This document shows, piece by piece, positions 20,112-28,285 of a stretch of 37,713 bases of DNA. The stretch covers positions 1 through 37,713 of the forward strand of contig JAHDVP010000006.1 in the NCBI GenBank assembly GCA_023384575.1. Direction: 5' to 3'. Source of the DNA: Acidobacteriota bacterium. Lineage in GTDB: Bacteria > Acidobacteriota > Vicinamibacteria > Vicinamibacterales > JAFNAJ01. Each line of letters starts with the position of its first letter. The first letter of the stretch is position 1. The position numbers and the translations under genes were made by a program. Below the pieces are notes generated by a model, which was given only the letters and a program-made list of their open reading frames with translations, ran no database searches and was not told where the DNA came from.

Positions 20112-20582
20112 TCAGGAGGCTCCTTCGGCGCGGATGGAGATGAGCAACCCTTCGACGCGCTGCACCGTGCAGCGCTGACCTTTCACGAGGGGAACGACGT
20201 CGACGTTGCGCGCGCTCCAGACCGCCCCACGCAGCTCGGCCCGTCCGACCGCCCCGGGGGCGATGTCATCGACGGGCACGGCGAGGTCGCCGACGAGCGA
20301 GTCGACCTTCGGCGCAGGTTCGGTGGCGCGCAGCCGCCGCAGCAGGGGATTGCGGAAGACCAGCAGGCAACCAATGGAGAAGACGCTGAACAGCAGCCAC
20401 TGCACCCACAGTGGGCCGCCAAGGCCGATCAGGTTGAGCAGCGCGACGAAGAGCGCGCCCACCCCGAAGAAGATGATGTAGAAGCCGCCGGGCCCCGCCA
20501 TCTCGAGCCCGACGAGCACGAGGCCGATCGCCGCCCAGTGCCACCACGCCATATCCCACCACTGGTCCATTGGTGGCGCCAT
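20112..20582 (-). CDS. NfeD-family membrane protein (short form)
   Basis: 156 residues from the ATG at 20582 (a second ATG at 20570 is equally possible). Hydrophobic segments lie at about 16-33, 35-56 and 60-80 (AIGLVLVGLEMAGPGGFYIIFFGVGALFVALLNLIG), followed by a soluble OB-fold domain of about 70 residues (LVGDLAVPVDDIAPGAVGRA ... GQRCTVQRVEGLLISI). This is the layout of short NfeD proteins that partner with SPFH proteins; the N-terminal ClpP-like protease domain of long NfeD is absent. It is first in a three-gene operon with the SPFH and patatin genes. Confidence 0.9.
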   Translation of the reverse strand: MAPPMDQWWDMAWWHWAAIGLVLVGLEMAGPGGFYIIFFGVGALFVALLNLIGLGGPLWVQWLLFSVFSIGCLLVFRNPLLRRLRATEPAPKVDSLVGDLAVPVDDIAPGAVGRAELRGAVWSARNVDVVPLVKGQRCTVQRVEGLLISIRAEGAS

Positions 20583-20739
20583 TATACGGGCGAACACCAG
20601 AAATCGGTCGGGACGAATTTCGCGGCACGCCCCGCACGGCCAGCCGTCGGCTTCCACGCGTCAATCCGGCTCGGTGGCTGGCGGCCTGGCTGGAGAAGTC
20701 AGTGTTCGGACCACTGGCCGTCGGCCGCGCCCCGTGAGG

Positions 20740-21651
20740 TCACGACCAGGCTTCCGCCTCGCGCACCCGCGACGCGAGCCGCCGCCACCGTCGATCGACG
20801 TCGCTCTGCAAGGCCGTGAGCCGGTCGTCGTCCCGTTCGAGGAAGCGGAACCGGCCCTGGCCCTTGATGTAGTCGGCCACCGGCACGACGGGCGGGTCGA
20901 CGCTCAGGCGCCAGCGATCGTGGTCGACCTCGAACAGCGGGAAGACGCGCGCGGCGACGGCGAGGCGGCCGTACCGCACGACCTGATCGGACGGGATCTT
21001 CCAGCCGGCCGGGCACGGAGCGAGGATGTGCAGGAACCTGAGACCGGTGAGGGTCTTCGCCCGCTGCAGCTTCGCGACGAGATCCTCCGGATAGGCGATC
21101 GTCGCGGTGGCGACGTACGGCACGCCGTGCGCCGCGAGGACCCCGACCAGGTCCTTCTTGCCCTGACGCTTGGTCCGGGCCGCCGGCGTGGTCGTCGTCC
21201 AGGCGCCGAGCGGCGTCGCCGAACTGCGCTGCACGCCGGTGTTCATGTACGCCTCGTTGTCGTAGCAGACGTAGATGATGTTCTCGTTGCGCTCGGCGGC
21301 CGCCGACAGGGCCTGGATGCCGATGTCGAACGTGCCGCCGTCGCCGGCCCACGCGCACACGGTCACGTCGTGCTGCCCCCGCCGGTCGAGCGCCGCGCGC
21401 ACGCCGGAGGCCGCCGCCGCGGCCGACGCAAACGGCGTGTGCATGACCGGGACGCCGGTCGCGCTGTACGGCGAGGGGCCGTCGATCACCGTCCAGCAGC
21501 AGGCCGGGAAGACCAGCACCGTCTCGCGACCGAGGGCCTTCAGGGCAAACCGCATGGCCAGCGCGGCCCCGCAGCCGCCGCAGCCCAGGTGTCCCGGCGA
21601 CATCACCTCGTCGGCCGGCAGGTCGAAGTTGCGCGTGGCCACCGCTGACAT
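20740..21651 (-). CDS. 2-oxoacid:ferredoxin oxidoreductase, beta (TPP-binding) subunit
   Basis: 303 residues from the ATG at 21651, preceded by a strong GGAGGAG. An in-frame ATG at 21678 overlaps the alpha stop and is an alternative. Iron-sulfur ligand candidates are the Cys pair in LGCGGCGAAL and the Cys in LAPCPAGWKIP. The TPP/Mg motif reads AGDGGTFDIG, followed by YVCYDNEAYMNTGVQRS, the well-conserved PorB signature. With the alpha and gamma subunits it decarboxylates a 2-oxoacid to an acyl-CoA while reducing ferredoxin. The specific substrate (pyruvate, branched-chain or aryl oxoacid) cannot be read from these motifs. It is the last gene of the operon. Confidence 0.93.
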   Translation of the reverse strand: MSAVATRNFDLPADEVMSPGHLGCGGCGAALAMRFALKALGRETVLVFPACCWTVIDGPSPYSATGVPVMHTPFASAAAAASGVRAALDRRGQHDVTVCAWAGDGGTFDIGIQALSAAAERNENIIYVCYDNEAYMNTGVQRSSATPLGAWTTTTPAARTKRQGKKDLVGVLAAHGVPYVATATIAYPEDLVAKLQRAKTLTGLRFLHILAPCPAGWKIPSDQVVRYGRLAVAARVFPLFEVDHDRWRLSVDPPVVPVADYIKGQGRFRFLERDDDRLTALQSDVDRRWRRLASRVREAEAWS

Positions 21652-21670
21652 CGCCGTCTCCTCCTGCGCG

Positions 21671-22852
21671 CTACTCATTGAGCCCGACCCACAGCGTGTC
21701 GGCGTCGGGCCGGTCGCTGGTTCGCGCGTGCTCGACGACATCGTCGAGCACCTCGGGGGTGACATCGCGACCGCCGAGACCCGCGATGTACGAGAAGATG
21801 AGCGGCGCCTCGATCCGGTTCGCGAACGCCGCACGCACCTCCGACGCGACGATCCCGCCATGGCCGAACGACAGGCTCCGGTCGACCACGGCCACCTTGG
21901 CGGCCCCGCCGAGCGTGTGCCGGATCAGCTCGAAGGGGAACGGCCGGAAGAGCCTGAGCTTGGCGAGCGAGACGCGCTCGCCGCGGGCCCGGCGGCGATC
22001 GACCACTGCCCGGGCCGTCCCGGCCATCGTGCCCATCGTGAGCAGGAAGAGGTCGGCGTCCGCGTCGGGGTAGCTCTCGACGAGCGGGTGCAGACGGCCG
22101 AACCGTTCGTGGTACTCGTCTGCCGCCCGGGTCGCGGCCGCGATCGCGTCGTCCATGGCTTCCTGCATCCGCGCGCGCAGCTCCATGTATCCGTCAGGGC
22201 CCCGGAGTCCGCCGAACGCATGGGGGTCGCCGGGCGAGAGGGAGTACGGCGGCTCAAACGGCGGCAGGAACGCGTCGATATCGGCCTGGGCCGGCACCGA
22301 CACCGGTTCGCTGGTGTGCGAGAGGAAGAACGCGTCGAGGCACACCATGGCCGGCAACAGCACCTCCTCCGCGACGCGGAAGGCCTGGACGATGGTGTCG
22401 AAGACCTCCTGGTTGTTCTCGCAGTAGAACTGGATCCACCCCGTGTCACGCTGCGAGAGCGAGTCGCTCTGGTCGGCGAGGATGCTCCATGGCGATCCGA
22501 GCGCCCGGTTGACGTTGGCGAGCACGACCGGGAGGCGCCCGCCGGCGCACCAGTGCAGCATCTCGTGCATGTAGGCGAGCCCGTGTGACGAAGTCGCCGT
22601 GAACGCCCGGACCCCCGCCTGCGACGCGCCGGCGCAGGTGGCCATCGCCGAGTGCTCCGACTCGACCGCGACGAAGCGGGCGTCGAGCCGGCCATCGGCG
22701 CACATCTCGGCGAGCAGTTCGACGACTCCCGACGAGGGCGTGATCGGGTAGGCGGCGATCACCCCGGCGCGGCACCGCTCGACCGCGTGGGAGATCGCGT
22801 GCGTGCCCTCCATCACCTTGCGCAGGGCCGGGGCCGTGGCCGTCGTCGTCAT
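21671..22852 (-). CDS. 2-oxoacid:ferredoxin oxidoreductase, alpha subunit
   Basis: 393 residues. The N-terminal pyrimidine-binding domain shows GVIAAYPITPSS, VAVESEHSAMA and a TSSHGLAYMHE stretch, all standard for PorA. The middle has NRALGSPWSI and DAFFLSHTSEP, and the C-terminal transketolase-like domain contains LFRPFP and VVDRSLSFGHGG. The start ATG overlaps the stop of the upstream oxidoreductase gene in an ATGA arrangement, so translation is probably coupled. Its own stop overlaps the alternative beta start. It forms the heterotetramer core with the beta and gamma subunits. Substrate specificity is unresolved. Confidence 0.94.
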   Translation of the reverse strand: MTTTATAPALRKVMEGTHAISHAVERCRAGVIAAYPITPSSGVVELLAEMCADGRLDARFVAVESEHSAMATCAGASQAGVRAFTATSSHGLAYMHEMLHWCAGGRLPVVLANVNRALGSPWSILADQSDSLSQRDTGWIQFYCENNQEVFDTIVQAFRVAEEVLLPAMVCLDAFFLSHTSEPVSVPAQADIDAFLPPFEPPYSLSPGDPHAFGGLRGPDGYMELRARMQEAMDDAIAAATRAADEYHERFGRLHPLVESYPDADADLFLLTMGTMAGTARAVVDRRRARGERVSLAKLRLFRPFPFELIRHTLGGAAKVAVVDRSLSFGHGGIVASEVRAAFANRIEAPLIFSYIAGLGGRDVTPEVLDDVVEHARTSDRPDADTLWVGLNE

Positions 22853-24525
22853 CGCAGTTCCTCCGGCACGAGCGTCACGGCGCCGCGCGGACACTCGGCC
22901 ACGCAGATGCCGCACCCCTTGCAGTGGGCGAGGTCGATGGCGTAGCCGCCGGTCGCCGGATCGGCGAGCACGGCGTTGTCGGGGCAGAAGGTCACGCAGT
23001 TGTCGCAATGGGTGCACAGGCCGCACTGGAAACAGCGGCCGGCCTCGGCCGCGGCCTCGGCCCACGTGAGGCCGCCGATGGTCTCGTCGAACTGTCGTAC
23101 GCCGCCCGGCGGGACCTGATAGGGCGGGTTGGCCCGCGGGCGCGGCGGGAAGTAGTACAGGTTCAGCCCCTCGACGCCGAGCCGCGCTGCCTGGTGCTCC
23201 GCGACCACGTCGCGCCCCTCGAAGTGCGCGACGATGGCGTCGGCCGCCCGCCGGCCCGAGCCGATGGCCTCGACGACCGTGCCGGCCCCGGTGGCCGCGT
23301 CGCCGCCGGCGAAGACCGCGCGTCGAGACGTGCGGCCGAACCGGTCGGCCTTGAGATAGCTGCCGGCACGTTCAGTGAGGCCCACGACGGCGTCGCGCTC
23401 GAGTTCCTCACCAATGGCCGTGAGGGCCAGCGTCGCCGCCACCTCGAAGATCGCGCCGGGGATCGGCTCGGGCCGCGACCGCCCACTGGCGTCGGGACGG
23501 CCGGGTCGCATGCGCTGCACCTCGAGGCCCGACAGGTGCCCGTTCGCCGACAGGAAGCGGGTGGGCGCGGCGTGAAAGACGAACTGAACGCCTTCGCGTT
23601 CCGCCTGCGCGATCTCGTCCGGGTGCGCCGGCATGTCCTCGCGCGACCGGCGGTAGAGCACCGTCGGCTCGCCGCCGAGGCGCAGCGCCGCACGCGCGGC
23701 GTCGAGCGCCGTGTTGCCACCGCCGATGACGACGACGGGCCCGGCGAGGGGCTCGCCGCGCCCCATGTTCACCTGCCGGAGGAAGTCGAGGCCGGGCCGG
23801 ACGCCCGGCGTCTCCTGACCCGCCACGCCCGCGTCCTTCGAACGCTGGAGGCCGACGGCCACGAACACCGCGTCGAAGGTGCCGAGGTCCTCGAAGTTGG
23901 CGCCGATGCGCGTCCGCCCGACGAACCGCACGCCCATCTGGTGCAGCAGCGCGATCTCGTGGTCGAGCACCTCCCGCGGCAGCCGGTAGGCGGGGATGCC
24001 GTAACGCAGCAGACCACCCGGCCGGGCCATGGCGTCGACCACGGTCACCTGATGACCATGGCAGGCGAGCTGGTAGGCGCAGCTGAGCCCCGCCGGTCCC
24101 GCGCCGATCACCGCCACGAGCCGGGGCGGCAGCGCGAGCGGCGCCGGATCGGGACGCGCCCCGAGCCGCCGCGCCTCGTCGGCGATCGCCCGCTCGACGG
24201 CGTGGATGGCGACCGCTTCGTCGACGGCCTCGCGGTTGCAGCCGTTCTCGCACGGGTGGTAGCACACGCGCCCGCAGATGCCCGGCAGCGGGTTCGTCGC
24301 GCGGATGGTCCGCCACGCGCCGACCGCGTCCCCGTCGGCCGCGCGTGCGAGGAACTCGCGGACGTTCGTGCCAGCCGGGCAATCGAGGTTGCACGGCGAG
24401 CCCGGCTTGACGTACTTCGGCCGGAAGGTCCGCCACGCGCCGGTGGGAAGCTCGCGCGTGCTCCTCAGCGACACCGCCATGGGCGGGCCGGCCGGGACGC
24501 GCAGGGGACGGATGCTGGTGGCCAC
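22849..24525 (-). CDS. GltD-type FAD/NAD(P)H oxidoreductase fused to a 2[4Fe-4S] ferredoxin
   Basis: 558 residues from the GTG at 24525, which has GAGGAGG upstream; the open frame beyond it is the shadow of the gamma-subunit gene. The N terminus has the GltD double-cluster Cys set (PCNLDCPAGTNV, then CGRVCYHPCENGC). An FAD-binding VIGAGPAGLS motif, the NAD(P)H-binding VVIGGGNTALDAAR and the GGDAATGAGTVVEAIGSGR flavin closure follow. The last 80 residues carry two CxxCxxCxxxCP clusters (CTHCDNCVTFCP, CKGCGICVAECP), like the PorD delta subunit. It sits between the gamma and alpha subunits, with an ATGA overlap to alpha. The likely role is to move electrons between NAD(P)H and the oxidoreductase or ferredoxin pool. 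Direction and cofactor choice are inferred. Confidence 0.92.
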   Translation of the reverse strand: MATSIRPLRVPAGPPMAVSLRSTRELPTGAWRTFRPKYVKPGSPCNLDCPAGTNVREFLARAADGDAVGAWRTIRATNPLPGICGRVCYHPCENGCNREAVDEAVAIHAVERAIADEARRLGARPDPAPLALPPRLVAVIGAGPAGLSCAYQLACHGHQVTVVDAMARPGGLLRYGIPAYRLPREVLDHEIALLHQMGVRFVGRTRIGANFEDLGTFDAVFVAVGLQRSKDAGVAGQETPGVRPGLDFLRQVNMGRGEPLAGPVVVIGGGNTALDAARAALRLGGEPTVLYRRSREDMPAHPDEIAQAEREGVQFVFHAAPTRFLSANGHLSGLEVQRMRPGRPDASGRSRPEPIPGAIFEVAATLALTAIGEELERDAVVGLTERAGSYLKADRFGRTSRRAVFAGGDAATGAGTVVEAIGSGRRAADAIVAHFEGRDVVAEHQAARLGVEGLNLYYFPPRPRANPPYQVPPGGVRQFDETIGGLTWAEAAAEAGRCFQCGLCTHCDNCVTFCPDNAVLADPATGGYAIDLAHCKGCGICVAECPRGAVTLVPEELR

Positions 24526-24551
24526 GGAAGATCCTCCTCGCCTGCGCGGCG

Positions 24552-25130
24552 TCAGGCGTGGGTCAGCGCCGCCGGTGTGGTGTCGACCACGAGCCGGGTC
24601 GACGCCTCGCGGGCGGCCTGCTGGTTGGATTCGGCGTTGACCGGCACGACGTCCGGGATGATCGCGAGGACCGTCTCGATGGAGACGAACCCCGTGAACG
24701 CCGCGAGCGCGCCGACGATGGCCGTGTTGACGATCGGCTGCGTGCGGGTGCCGAGCCCGTGGGCGAGCGCGATGCCGGTGGCATCGCACGTGGCGACCTG
24801 AAAGCCGGGCGCCACGGCGAGCTCGCGCGGCGGCCGCGTCGAGTTGACGAGCAGCCGGCCCCCGGGCGGGAGGCCGGCCGTGACATCGACCGCCCGCATC
24901 AGCAAGGCGTCGAGCACGACCACGACATCGGGGTCGTAGACCTGGCAGTGCACCGTGATGGGCCGCCGGTCGGCTCGCAGGAACGCTGCCACCGGCGCGC
25001 CGGTGCGTTCCGCGCCGAACGAGGGAAACGCCTGGACCTCCCAGCCTTCGCGGAAAAGCGCGTTGGCCAGCAACTTCGAGGCGATGACGGTGCCCTGGCC
25101 TCCTCGACCGTGGAAGCGGATCGACAACAT
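24552..25130 (-). CDS. 2-oxoacid:ferredoxin oxidoreductase, gamma subunit
   Basis: 192 residues. The N terminus RFHGRGGQGTVIASKLLANA is the conserved gamma-subunit motif, followed by FPSFGAERTGAPVAAF, another family hallmark, and VVVLDALLM. This domain binds or positions CoA in the multi-subunit enzymes. It is the first gene of the operon gamma, GltD-ferredoxin, alpha, beta. AAGGAG lies about 8 bases before the ATG. The next gene follows 26 bases downstream. Gamma as a free-standing first gene is common in bacterial and archaeal versions. Confidence 0.94.
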   Translation of the reverse strand: MLSIRFHGRGGQGTVIASKLLANALFREGWEVQAFPSFGAERTGAPVAAFLRADRRPITVHCQVYDPDVVVVLDALLMRAVDVTAGLPPGGRLLVNSTRPPRELAVAPGFQVATCDATGIALAHGLGTRTQPIVNTAIVGALAAFTGFVSIETVLAIIPDVVPVNAESNQQAAREASTRLVVDTTPAALTHA

Positions 25131-25417
25131 GACAGGCTCCTTGGCCGATGGTCGAAGGACGGTGGCTCTGGGCGGGTCGATCTGGCCACCGCGCTACCCT
25201 CCTCGGAAGCAACCCTTGTTCCAAGGACACCCTAGACTGCAAGTTATTCAATCATAAGCGTCTAAGGGGGTCGCCCGGTCTCCGTTGGCGCGGGCGCCCC
25301 CCGGGTGCCGGAAGCCCGGCAGGCGGCGAGTCGTCGTCTTTCGTCGGCCCGGGACCGGAGCGGCCGCGAGTTGGTCGCCACGTCGCGGGCAGGCCGCGCG
25401 TCGGAGGGGCCGTCGGT
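25131..25417. promoter_or_regulatory. Intergenic region upstream of the oxidoreductase operon
   Basis: No gene is visible in these 287 bases. The minus strand carries TATGAT (25251-25256), a good -10 hexamer in a locally AT-rich patch, about 120 bases before the gamma-subunit ATG. No convincing -35 accompanies it. A short inverted repeat CCTTG-TTC-CAAGG (25214-25226) lies just downstream of it. This is a candidate promoter and operator only. Confidence 0.3.
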
Positions 25418-25741
25418 TCAGAACCCGGCCAATTCCATTGCCCGGCGGATGCGGGCCCGTTTGGCTTCGACGGCGAGGCACTCGTGGCGGGCGGCGTCCT
25501 GGATCTCGAGCAGCAGCAGTTCGACGTAGGGCTTGAACTCGACGATCGCCATGCCGGCCCCGAGGTCGTGGACGTCGTGGAGGTCGGCGGCATCCCGCTC
25601 GAAAACCCGGCGGTTGAGGTCGAGCATCACGTCTTTGAGGCCCGCGCGCTCGAGCGCGGCCATCGTGGCGAGCGCCATCTGCCCCAGGCGTCTCCAGCCC
25701 CGCAGGTCGGGTGCGGAGAGACGATCGTGACGCGAACTCAT
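25418..25741 (-). CDS. Small conserved-looking protein of unknown function
   Basis: 107 residues from the ATG at 25741, with GGAGG about 9 bases upstream. The sequence is soluble and helix-rich, with no signal peptide or metal motif: MALATMAALERAGLKDVM, then LNRRVFERDAADLHDVHDL, then VEFKPYVELLLLEIQDAA. Its amino-acid make-up looks like a real folded protein, whereas the rest of the long open frame running antisense through the kinase gene is Arg/Ala/Glu-rich shadow. It is divergent from the sensor kinase with 153 bases between the starts, so both could share regulation. I do not recognise a family. Confidence 0.65.
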   Translation of the reverse strand: MSSRHDRLSAPDLRGWRRLGQMALATMAALERAGLKDVMLDLNRRVFERDAADLHDVHDLGAGMAIVEFKPYVELLLLEIQDAARHECLAVEAKRARIRRAMELAGF

Positions 25742-25855
25742 TCGGCGTGCCTCCGTCCCGTGGCGCAGAGCGCGAGGTTTCCCGTCGCAGCCGGTCGTGC
25801 CGCCTCGCGGGCCGGGCCGCGCGGGGTCGTGGACGCGGAGGCCCTCGAGCTGGAG

Positions 25856-25885
25856 TTGACCCCCGGCCCTGCCGAGGCGTAGTCT
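25856..25885 (+). promoter_or_regulatory. Sigma70-type promoter of the sensor-kinase operon
   Basis: TTGACC (25856-25861) and TAGTCT (25880-25885) are separated by 18 bases, a good -35/-10 pair. The predicted transcription start, about 7 bases after the -10, falls at roughly 25892, three bases before the GTG start codon. The kinase mRNA would therefore be leaderless or nearly so. Confidence 0.5.
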
Positions 25886-25894
25886 GAGGCGCCG

Positions 25895-27655
25895 GTGAAC
25901 ACCAGGTTTCTCGCCAACCGCGGCGTGCGTTTCGCGGCGGCCCTTGCCGTGGCCATCGCCATCCCCGTGTCCATTCTCGTCTATTTCCAGCACCGGTGGC
26001 TCGACGAGTTCGAGGCGACGTCGACGGTCGTGCTCGAAACGCTCAGCCAGCAGACGACCACGGCCATCCTTTCTGCGCTCCAACGTGAGTTCGAGCGGCC
26101 CAGCTTCGAGATGGAGCGCGTCGATCACCTCGCGATCGAACGGCTCGACCTCGACGAGATCGCCACCTCGCTCGAGTCGGCCGTGCACCTCGATCGAATC
26201 GTCGACTCGTTCGTCCTCTGGTCGGCGTTCGCCCCGCCGGAGCTGGCCGAGGTGCTGGTCTTTCCCGTGGCCGGACCGGCGCCGGAGCCGGCCCGGCCGG
26301 CCAGCCGGTTCCGTCCTCTGGGGCCCGAGGGGGCGTGGCTGCGCGATCGGGCGCTCGCCATCGGCGGCCAGCGCCTGCCGTGGGCGACGATCCGGGACGG
26401 GGGCGACGGCGACGGCAGCGTGCTCGTGCTGCACTTCCTGTTCGACTCGTCGGCCCGGCAGCGGGTGACGAGCTTCATCGGGTTCCGCGTCAGCGTCGCG
26501 CACTTGCGCGACCGGCTCCTGCCGGCCGTCGTCGGCCCGCTGCTCGCCGAGGCCAACGCCCGCACGGGCTTTGCCGACGTGGCGACCGCGGTGGTCGACG
26601 AGCACGGGCAGGTCCTCTTCGACGGCGGCGTGCCCGCGGCCGCGGAGCGGTTCCTCCACGAGCGCCGCCTGCCGCTCATCTTCTTCTCGCCAGACATCAT
26701 GCCGGCGGATCTCGAGTGTCCGTCGTGCCTGGGCGAACTGCGCGTGCGCGTGGGCTACGGCGGGCGGGCGGTCGCCGACATCGCCCGCTCGAAGACGGCG
26801 GGCAACCGGGCGCTCCTGCTGACGCTCGTGGGCGTGCTGGCGGTCAGCGTGCTCTTCGTGGCGAGCGCCGCCGTGCACGAGATGCGCCTGGCCGAGACGA
26901 AGGCGAGTTTCGTGGCGAAGGTGTCGCACGAGCTCAAGACGCCGCTGGCGCTGATCCAGCTCTTCGCCGAGACGCTCGAGCTCGGTCGCGTGCGCACGCC
27001 GCAGCGCGCGCGCGAGTACTACGGCATCATCAACAGCGAGGCGCGGAAGCTCACGGCCCTCATCGACAACGTCCTCGACTTCTCGAGGCTCGAGTCGGGC
27101 CTCGGGTCGTTCCGCCTCGCGCCGGTCGGTGTCGGCGGCGTCGTCCAGGGGCTGCTCGCGCGGCTCGAGCCGGAGTTCGATCGGTCGGGCTTCGCGGTCG
27201 ACGTCGAGGTCGCGCCCGGGCTGCCACTCGTCATGGCCGACGTGGAGTTCGTCGAGCTCGCCGTGGGCAACCTGCTGTCGAATGCCCTGAAGTACTCGGG
27301 GAGGTCGCGGCGCCTGGCCGTCGCGGTCCGACACCGGGGCGCGGCGGTGGAGGTTGCCGTCCGCGACGAGGGCATCGGCATTCCGAAGCGGCTGCACCGG
27401 CGGATCTTCACGAAGTTCTTTCGCGCGGAGGGCGTCGGGGTCGACGCGCCGCGCGGTTGCGGCCTCGGCCTCGCCATCGTCGCGCAGGTGATGCGGGCCC
27501 ACCGGGGCCGCGTCACGGTCGACAGCGAGCCGGGCCGGGGCAGTACGTTCGTGCTGTCCTTTCCCGCTCTCGAGGAGCACGGCGCCAGCGATGAACCGAG
27601 CCAAGCGGATTCTCGTGATCGACGACGAGCCCCAGATGTTGCTGGGGTTGCGTGA
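25895..27655 (+). CDS. Membrane sensor histidine kinase with large periplasmic domain
   Basis: 586 residues from a GTG start. A membrane helix at about 11-31 and another at about 308-329 enclose a periplasmic sensor of about 275 residues that I do not recognise. It contains a Cys275-Pro-Ser-Cys278 pair near its end. The cytoplasmic part has a HisKA helix with His345 in KVSHELKTPLA and an ATPase domain with NLLSNALKYSG (N box), DEGIGIP (G1) and GCGLGLAIV (G2). No HAMP domain is evident; the second helix leads almost directly into the dimerisation helix. The 3' end overlaps the response-regulator start by 65 bases, so the pair is translationally linked. The ligand is unknown; a TonB-dependent receptor gene lies just downstream. 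Confidence 0.94.
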   Translation: MNTRFLANRGVRFAAALAVAIAIPVSILVYFQHRWLDEFEATSTVVLETLSQQTTTAILSALQREFERPSFEMERVDHLAIERLDLDEIATSLESAVHLDRIVDSFVLWSAFAPPELAEVLVFPVAGPAPEPARPASRFRPLGPEGAWLRDRALAIGGQRLPWATIRDGGDGDGSVLVLHFLFDSSARQRVTSFIGFRVSVAHLRDRLLPAVVGPLLAEANARTGFADVATAVVDEHGQVLFDGGVPAAAERFLHERRLPLIFFSPDIMPADLECPSCLGELRVRVGYGGRAVADIARSKTAGNRALLLTLVGVLAVSVLFVASAAVHEMRLAETKASFVAKVSHELKTPLALIQLFAETLELGRVRTPQRAREYYGIINSEARKLTALIDNVLDFSRLESGLGSFRLAPVGVGGVVQGLLARLEPEFDRSGFAVDVEVAPGLPLVMADVEFVELAVGNLLSNALKYSGRSRRLAVAVRHRGAAVEVAVRDEGIGIPKRLHRRIFTKFFRAEGVGVDAPRGCGLGLAIVAQVMRAHRGRVTVDSEPGRGSTFVLSFPALEEHGASDEPSQADSRDRRRAPDVAGVA

Positions 27656-28280
27656 CAACCTCGAGCTCGACGGCTACGAGGTCGTGACGGCGACCGACGG
27701 CGAAGAGGGGCTCCACCTGGCCCGCTCGACCCGGCCCGACCTGGTGATTCTCGACCTGATGCTCCCGCGGCGCAGTGGTCTCGACGTGTGCCGCGAACTG
27801 CGAGCGCACGCCGATCCGACGCCGATCATCATGCTGACGGCCCGATCGCAGGAGACCGACAAGGTGCTCGGCCTCGAACTCGGCGCCGACGACTACCTGA
27901 CCAAGCCGTTCAGCATCTCCGAACTGCTGGCCCGGATCCGCGCGGTGCTCCGGCGGGCGTCGGCTGCCGGCGCGGTGACGGAATTCGGGCGGATTGGCGA
28001 GATCGAGGTGAACTTCCGCACGCACCAGGCACGCCGTGGGGACGAGCGTGTGGCGCTCACCTCGCGCGAGTTCGACCTGCTCCGCTACTTCGCGGCCCGG
28101 CAGGGCGAGGTCGTCACCCGCGACCAGATCCTGACCGACGTCTGGGGCTACGAGGAGGCCACCACGACGCGGACCATCGACAATTTCGTCGCGAAGCTGC
28201 GCCAGAAGATCGAACGTTCCCCGCACCAGCCCGAACACCTCCTCACCGTTCACGGCATCGGCTACAAGTTCGTCGGCTGA
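27591..28280 (+). CDS. OmpR/PhoB-family response regulator
   Basis: 229 residues. The receiver domain has the acidic pair in VIDDEP, phospho-acceptor Asp55 (LVILDLMLP), MLTARSQETD and the KPF lysine. The C-terminal winged-helix domain shows LTSREFDLLRYFAARQGEVVTRDQIL and ends TRTIDNFVAKLRQKIE...HLLTVHGIGYKFVG, the standard OmpR/PhoB DNA-binding fold. It overlaps the kinase gene and is its cognate partner. A tandem GGAGACA repeat at 28440-28456, upstream of the receptor gene, is a candidate binding site. Confidence 0.96.
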   Translation: MNRAKRILVIDDEPQMLLGLRDNLELDGYEVVTATDGEEGLHLARSTRPDLVILDLMLPRRSGLDVCRELRAHADPTPIIMLTARSQETDKVLGLELGADDYLTKPFSISELLARIRAVLRRASAAGAVTEFGRIGEIEVNFRTHQARRGDERVALTSREFDLLRYFAARQGEVVTRDQILTDVWGYEEATTTRTIDNFVAKLRQKIERSPHQPEHLLTVHGIGYKFVG

Positions 28281-28285
28281 CGCCG

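Noticed and set aside
22849-25251. 800-residue minus-strand frame as one protein
   Set aside because: Only the part after the GTG at 24525 shows GltD/ferredoxin motifs; the first 242 residues are an Arg/Pro-rich shadow of the gamma-subunit gene in another frame.
25418-27658. 746-residue minus-strand frame antisense to the sensor kinase
   Set aside because: The long N-terminal part is an Arg/Glu/Leu-rich mirror of the kinase coding sequence. Only the last 107 residues look like a genuine gene.
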